A DNA stretch of 64,000 nt, taken from the NCBI GenBank assembly GCA_016709865.1, contig JADJLX010000005.1, forward strand, positions 1,302,001 to 1,366,000. Reading direction: 5' to 3'. Numbering within the stretch: position 1 is the stretch's first letter; each line of letters starts with the position of its first letter. The notes under the pieces were generated by a model that ran no database searches, was not told the origin of the DNA, and saw only the letters and a list, made by a program, of their open reading frames with translations. The stretch is from Bacteroidales bacterium. GTDB taxonomy: Bacteria; Bacteroidota; Bacteroidia; Bacteroidales; VadinHA17. The position numbers were made by a program, and so were the translations under genes. Shown here piece after piece: positions 60,831-64,000 of this stretch.

Positions 60831-63086
60831 TTATTTTTCAATTATGTTCCACTCAGGAGGATCTGTTCCGAGCAAATGCTTAACGAAAAAATCACGTCGT
60901 TTCCTGCTACCATAAACACCACCATTGCTGATATGTTTAGCCCCAGGAACAAAAACATATTCAAATTCTTTATTGGCTTTTATCAAAGCATTAACAAGCT
61001 GCTCGGTTGAAGCAGGATCGACATTGTTATCCATCTCTCCGTTTATCAGAAGCAACCTGCCCTTTAATCTCCATGCATTATCAACATTCGATGACTCAGA
61101 GTACTCCACACCAACAGGCCAACCCATCCATTGTTCGTTCCACCACATCTTATCCATACGGTTATCGTGACAACCGCAGGCGGCCACTGCAACCTTATAA
61201 AATTCGGGATGAAACAATACTGCCCCTGCAGCATTCTGACCACCTGCTGATCCTCCGTAAATACCAACTCTCTCAATATCCATCGATGGATATTTAATTG
61301 CTGCAGCCTTTATCCATGGTATTCTGTCGGGGAATCCTGCATCCTTAAGATTCTTCCAGCATACATCATGAAATGCTTTCGAGCGGTTCGACGTTCCCAT
61401 CCCATCTATCTGAACAACAATGAATCCGAGCTCAGCCAGCTGATGCATCTCACCTAAAAATGGTCTGAAACTCTTTGGTACAAAGCTGCTGTGCGGCCCA
61501 GCATAGATATATTCTATAACAGGATATTTTTTTGAGGGATCAAATTTGGTTGGTTTTATTATTATTCCCCAGATATCAGTCACACCATCCCTCCCCTTTG
61601 CTGTAAAAACTTCAGGGAGCCTTATACCTGTTTCAAGAAGTTTAGTGATATCTGCCTTCTCAATGTCCATAATTTTTGATCCGTCTTCTGTTTTTCTTAG
61701 AACTGAAACCGGAGGAAGGTCTATTCTTGACCATGTATCAACGAATAAGCTCTTGTCAGGTGAAAAACTTGCCTCATGAGTTCCTTCTCCCTCAGTAAGT
61801 CTGATCAGACCCGATCCGTCAAAATTTATCCTGTAGTAATGTATATAGTACGGGTCTCCCGGTTCCCTGCCGCTTGCCTGAAATATAATCTGCCTTTTCT
61901 TTTCATCAACATAAGTAACATCTCTGATAACCCATTCGCCTTTGGTGATCTGGTTTTTTACAAGTCCGGTACCTGAATCATACAAATACAAATGATACCA
62001 GCCATCTCGCTCAGAAGCCCATATAATCTCATTTGTTTCATCAAGATTGTATCTGAAGTTCTTACCGCTGTAATCTATAAAAGTTGATGAGGTCTCATTA
62101 ATAATCACCTTATCCTTACCAGTTGCAGCATCAACCTTAATTACCTGATAGAGCTGGTGTCCTCTTCTGTTGTATTCAAAAGTAAAATATGCATTGTCCT
62201 TGCTCCACTGGATGTTATTTACAGTGTATTGATTCGGTATGATTTTATCATCAACGGGAATATGCTTTTTAGTCTCAATATCAAAAAGCTGAGGATACTT
62301 CTGAGGAACTTCATCACCGGGTTTCTGATATTCGTAAGAGTAGTGTTTTGGCTGGAGCTGATCTTCAGGTGAGGATTCAATGTAATATATCATATGCTTT
62401 TCTGCAGATGTCACCCTGTACGCCATTAACTTCTTAGAGTTATCAGACCACCTGAAATAGGAAGAATAATAATTCCCGATACCTCCGTCAAAACTCAGCT
62501 GATACTCTTTTTTGTCATCTGCAGACCTTATAAAGACATTATAGTTCCTGATGAAGGCTGTCCATTTTTTATCTGGGGAATCCATTGGTGCATTTGCCAG
62601 CTCATCCCTGAATCCCCAGTCCCAGGCTGATTGCCTCCCTCTTTCAGTCACCCTGTCGCGTTTAACGATTCTGTAATCCTTGAGGTTGCAGATCCAGTTA
62701 AAGTTATCATAAACAAAGGCAAAGCTTCCGAACTTCTCAGAAAAGAGAATGTTCCTTATTGGTAGTTTCCCGGTCTCTGCTTTAATTCCGGTTGCAGCAT
62801 AAAACCCGATGGCAAACTTAGTCTGATCAAAGGCCTGCCTCTTCTTAAGATCTGCGGTATTCAGTATAAAATAATCCGTTCCAGTGGGTGTATTAGTCTC
62901 ATATAAGAAACTACCAGTATTTCCAATCCATGATGGTCTTACACTGCTGTAATAGACCTTGTCTGCTACCAGCCTTGCCAGGTCATCTGCCCGCTTATAG
63001 TCTTCAGCTGTTACCTGGGGAAAGGCTAATGCCGGAAACATAATTACTGATATAAGGAAGCTGAGTTTAAGTATTTTTGCTTTCAT
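60831..63086 (-). CDS. Exported prolyl oligopeptidase family S9 (DPP IV-type) peptidase
   Basis: A 751-residue peptidase with signal peptide (SFLISVIMFPALAFP, then QVTAED). The N-terminal beta-propeller (about 40-480) is followed by an alpha/beta-hydrolase domain: Ser613 in YGGSAGGQNA, Asp686 in GEMDNNVD and His718 in GAKHISNGG form the triad. The nucleophile motif GGSAGG differs from the common GWSYGG. It probably cleaves dipeptides from peptides in the periplasm. First gene of a four-gene operon, divergent from the ThDP enzyme across 104 bases. Confidence 0.9.
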   Translation of the reverse strand: MKAKILKLSFLISVIMFPALAFPQVTAEDYKRADDLARLVADKVYYSSVRPSWIGNTGSFLYETNTPTGTDYFILNTADLKKRQAFDQTKFAIGFYAATGIKAETGKLPIRNILFSEKFGSFAFVYDNFNWICNLKDYRIVKRDRVTERGRQSAWDWGFRDELANAPMDSPDKKWTAFIRNYNVFIRSADDKKEYQLSFDGGIGNYYSSYFRWSDNSKKLMAYRVTSAEKHMIYYIESSPEDQLQPKHYSYEYQKPGDEVPQKYPQLFDIETKKHIPVDDKIIPNQYTVNNIQWSKDNAYFTFEYNRRGHQLYQVIKVDAATGKDKVIINETSSTFIDYSGKNFRYNLDETNEIIWASERDGWYHLYLYDSGTGLVKNQITKGEWVIRDVTYVDEKKRQIIFQASGREPGDPYYIHYYRINFDGSGLIRLTEGEGTHEASFSPDKSLFVDTWSRIDLPPVSVLRKTEDGSKIMDIEKADITKLLETGIRLPEVFTAKGRDGVTDIWGIIIKPTKFDPSKKYPVIEYIYAGPHSSFVPKSFRPFLGEMHQLAELGFIVVQIDGMGTSNRSKAFHDVCWKNLKDAGFPDRIPWIKAAAIKYPSMDIERVGIYGGSAGGQNAAGAVLFHPEFYKVAVAACGCHDNRMDKMWWNEQWMGWPVGVEYSESSNVDNAWRLKGRLLLINGEMDNNVDPASTEQLVNALIKANKEFEYVFVPGAKHISNGGVYGSRKRRDFFVKHLLGTDPPEWNIIEK

Positions 63087-63190
63087 AAAATGATTTTACT
63101 TAAATGACCATCGCATAAATGTAGCAGAAATAGAAAACATTTTTAATATGAAGAGATCATAATATTTAATAGTTTTGTCTGTTATTCAAC

Positions 63191-64000
63191 ATGTTATTTA
63201 TGACTATTGCTGAATATATTGCTGATCAGCTATATACAAATGGTGTAAGGTTTGTTTTCGGAATCCCCGGCGGACCATCGATCCCATATATGGAGGCATT
63301 TAAAAATGCAGGTATAGAGTTCATACTCACCTCAAATGAGGCATCTGCAGGTATTATGGCTGACGTTACCTCAAGGCTGACAGGCGTTCCGGGAATATGT
63401 CATGCTACCTTCGGACCGGGCGCTACCAATATTTCTACAGGTGTAGGGGGTGCCATGCTTGACCGGTCTGCTGTTATAGTTTTCACAACAGAGGTTTCTG
63501 ATGATATGATCAACCGGACAACCCAGATGAACATTAACCATCAGAAGCTTTTTGAACCTGTTACTCTGGCAACTTTCAGGCTGACAACAGGAAATGTAAA
63601 GGAAGTTATGGAATCAGCAATCCGGTTTTGCAATGGAATTTACCCCGGACCGGTACACATCGGATTACCATCTGATATATCAGGAAATGAGATAATTGAT
63701 TCAGGCGAAACAGGCATAATCAGTGAACAGGAGTATCATCAGAATGATATTCAAAAGATTATTTCAGATCTGGAGAAGTCGAGACGTCCTCTTCTGGCTA
63801 TCGGACTGACAGCAGTAAGGGAGAATATACACTCAGAGATGCAGGAATTTCTGAAAAAATACAGGATGCCGGTAGTGATCACACCAATGGCGAAGGGAAT
63901 AATCAATGAAGACAATCCCTGTTATGCAGGAGTGCTATTTCATTCTTTAAGTGATTACCTTGAAGACATTTATGAAAAGACCGATCTTGTTATAGGTATT
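63191..64000 (+). CDS. Thiamine-diphosphate-dependent enzyme, acetolactate-synthase-like (partial)
   Basis: The reading frame is open to the window edge, so the 3' end is missing; 270 residues are seen. The N-terminal ThDP-binding (Pyr) domain has VFGIPGGPSIPYMEA, the catalytic Glu50 in TSNEASAGIMAD and the GPGATN loop in CHATFGPGATNISTGV; a central domain begins around residue 195 (RRPLLAIG). The pattern is that of acetolactate synthase, oxalyl-CoA decarboxylase and kin; the exact enzyme cannot be told without the C terminus. The start may be the ATG at 63191 or the one at 63200. Confidence 0.82.
   Translation, partial: MLFMTIAEYIADQLYTNGVRFVFGIPGGPSIPYMEAFKNAGIEFILTSNEASAGIMADVTSRLTGVPGICHATFGPGATNISTGVGGAMLDRSAVIVFTTEVSDDMINRTTQMNINHQKLFEPVTLATFRLTTGNVKEVMESAIRFCNGIYPGPVHIGLPSDISGNEIIDSGETGIISEQEYHQNDIQKIISDLEKSRRPLLAIGLTAVRENIHSEMQEFLKKYRMPVVITPMAKGIINEDNPCYAGVLFHSLSDYLEDIYEKTDLVIGI

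Overview
The window is chromosomal DNA from a member of the Bacteroidota, most like a free-living, probably anaerobic Bacteroidales or Marinilabiliales type; the genus cannot be read from the sequence. The signs are promoter -7 boxes of the TAnnTTTG type, almost no Shine-Dalgarno sequences, a short primary sigma factor without region 1.1, a bamD-rpoZ-coaBC-porD(DUF4835)-recN order, a TonB receptor/DUF4249 lipoprotein pair, an alpha-oxoamine synthase of the kind used for sphingoid lipids, and many exported proteins ending in aromatic beta-barrel signatures. No phage, plasmid, insertion sequence, rRNA or CRISPR array was found. Most genes are housekeeping, and all seem intact.

Layout. 0.1-3 kb: an Omp85-like outer-membrane protein converges on a DUF819 membrane protein. 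3-9 kb: a tight minus-strand operon bamD-rpoZ-coaBC-porD-recN-fabI. 9-14.3 kb: alpha-oxoamine synthase, an orphan TorD-type chaperone, an SRPBCC protein, trxB, a stand-alone tRNA-Pro(GGG) and serA. 14.4-23 kb: eight consecutive minus-strand genes for exported proteins (three paralogous barrel proteins, a caspase-like protease, a lipoprotein glycosidase, two paralogous unknowns and an exported deaminase-fold protein). 23-30 kb: an FAD oxidoreductase, an exported methyltransferase, uvrB, rpoD and degP. 30-38 kb: a prolyl-oligopeptidase-like hydrolase, rlmN, dacB, a DUF362-ferredoxin, an M28 peptidase and gyrB. 38-47 kb: a barrel protein with a large TPR protein, an ftsE-like ATPase and a GH42 glycosidase. 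46.7-54.5 kb: a small membrane pair (Gly/Arg-rich protein plus DUF4405), a YqaA/DedA protein, DUF4249/TonB receptor and a GNAT/deacetylase pair. 54.7-63 kb: a DEAD-box helicase and a four-gene minus operon (S9 peptidase, DMT permease, LTA-synthase-like sulfatase-fold enzyme, MFS permease). The right edge cuts a ThDP-dependent enzyme.

Two things stand out. The first is the eight-gene exported cluster at 14.4-23 kb, which has one good promoter at its head and a caspase-fold protease and an exported deaminase at its core; it has no obvious textbook counterpart. The second is a set of intergenic repeats: a roughly 39-bp CTCCGTG/CTCTGTG unit present as single copies or as inverted pairs, often joined to polypurine or CAAAGG blocks, plus a separate array of six short perfect hairpins at 47.9-48.1 kb. 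Three of the four inverted-pair copies lie between convergent genes, which suggests a role as two-way terminators. Functions are read from motifs and remembered family features; no database search was run.
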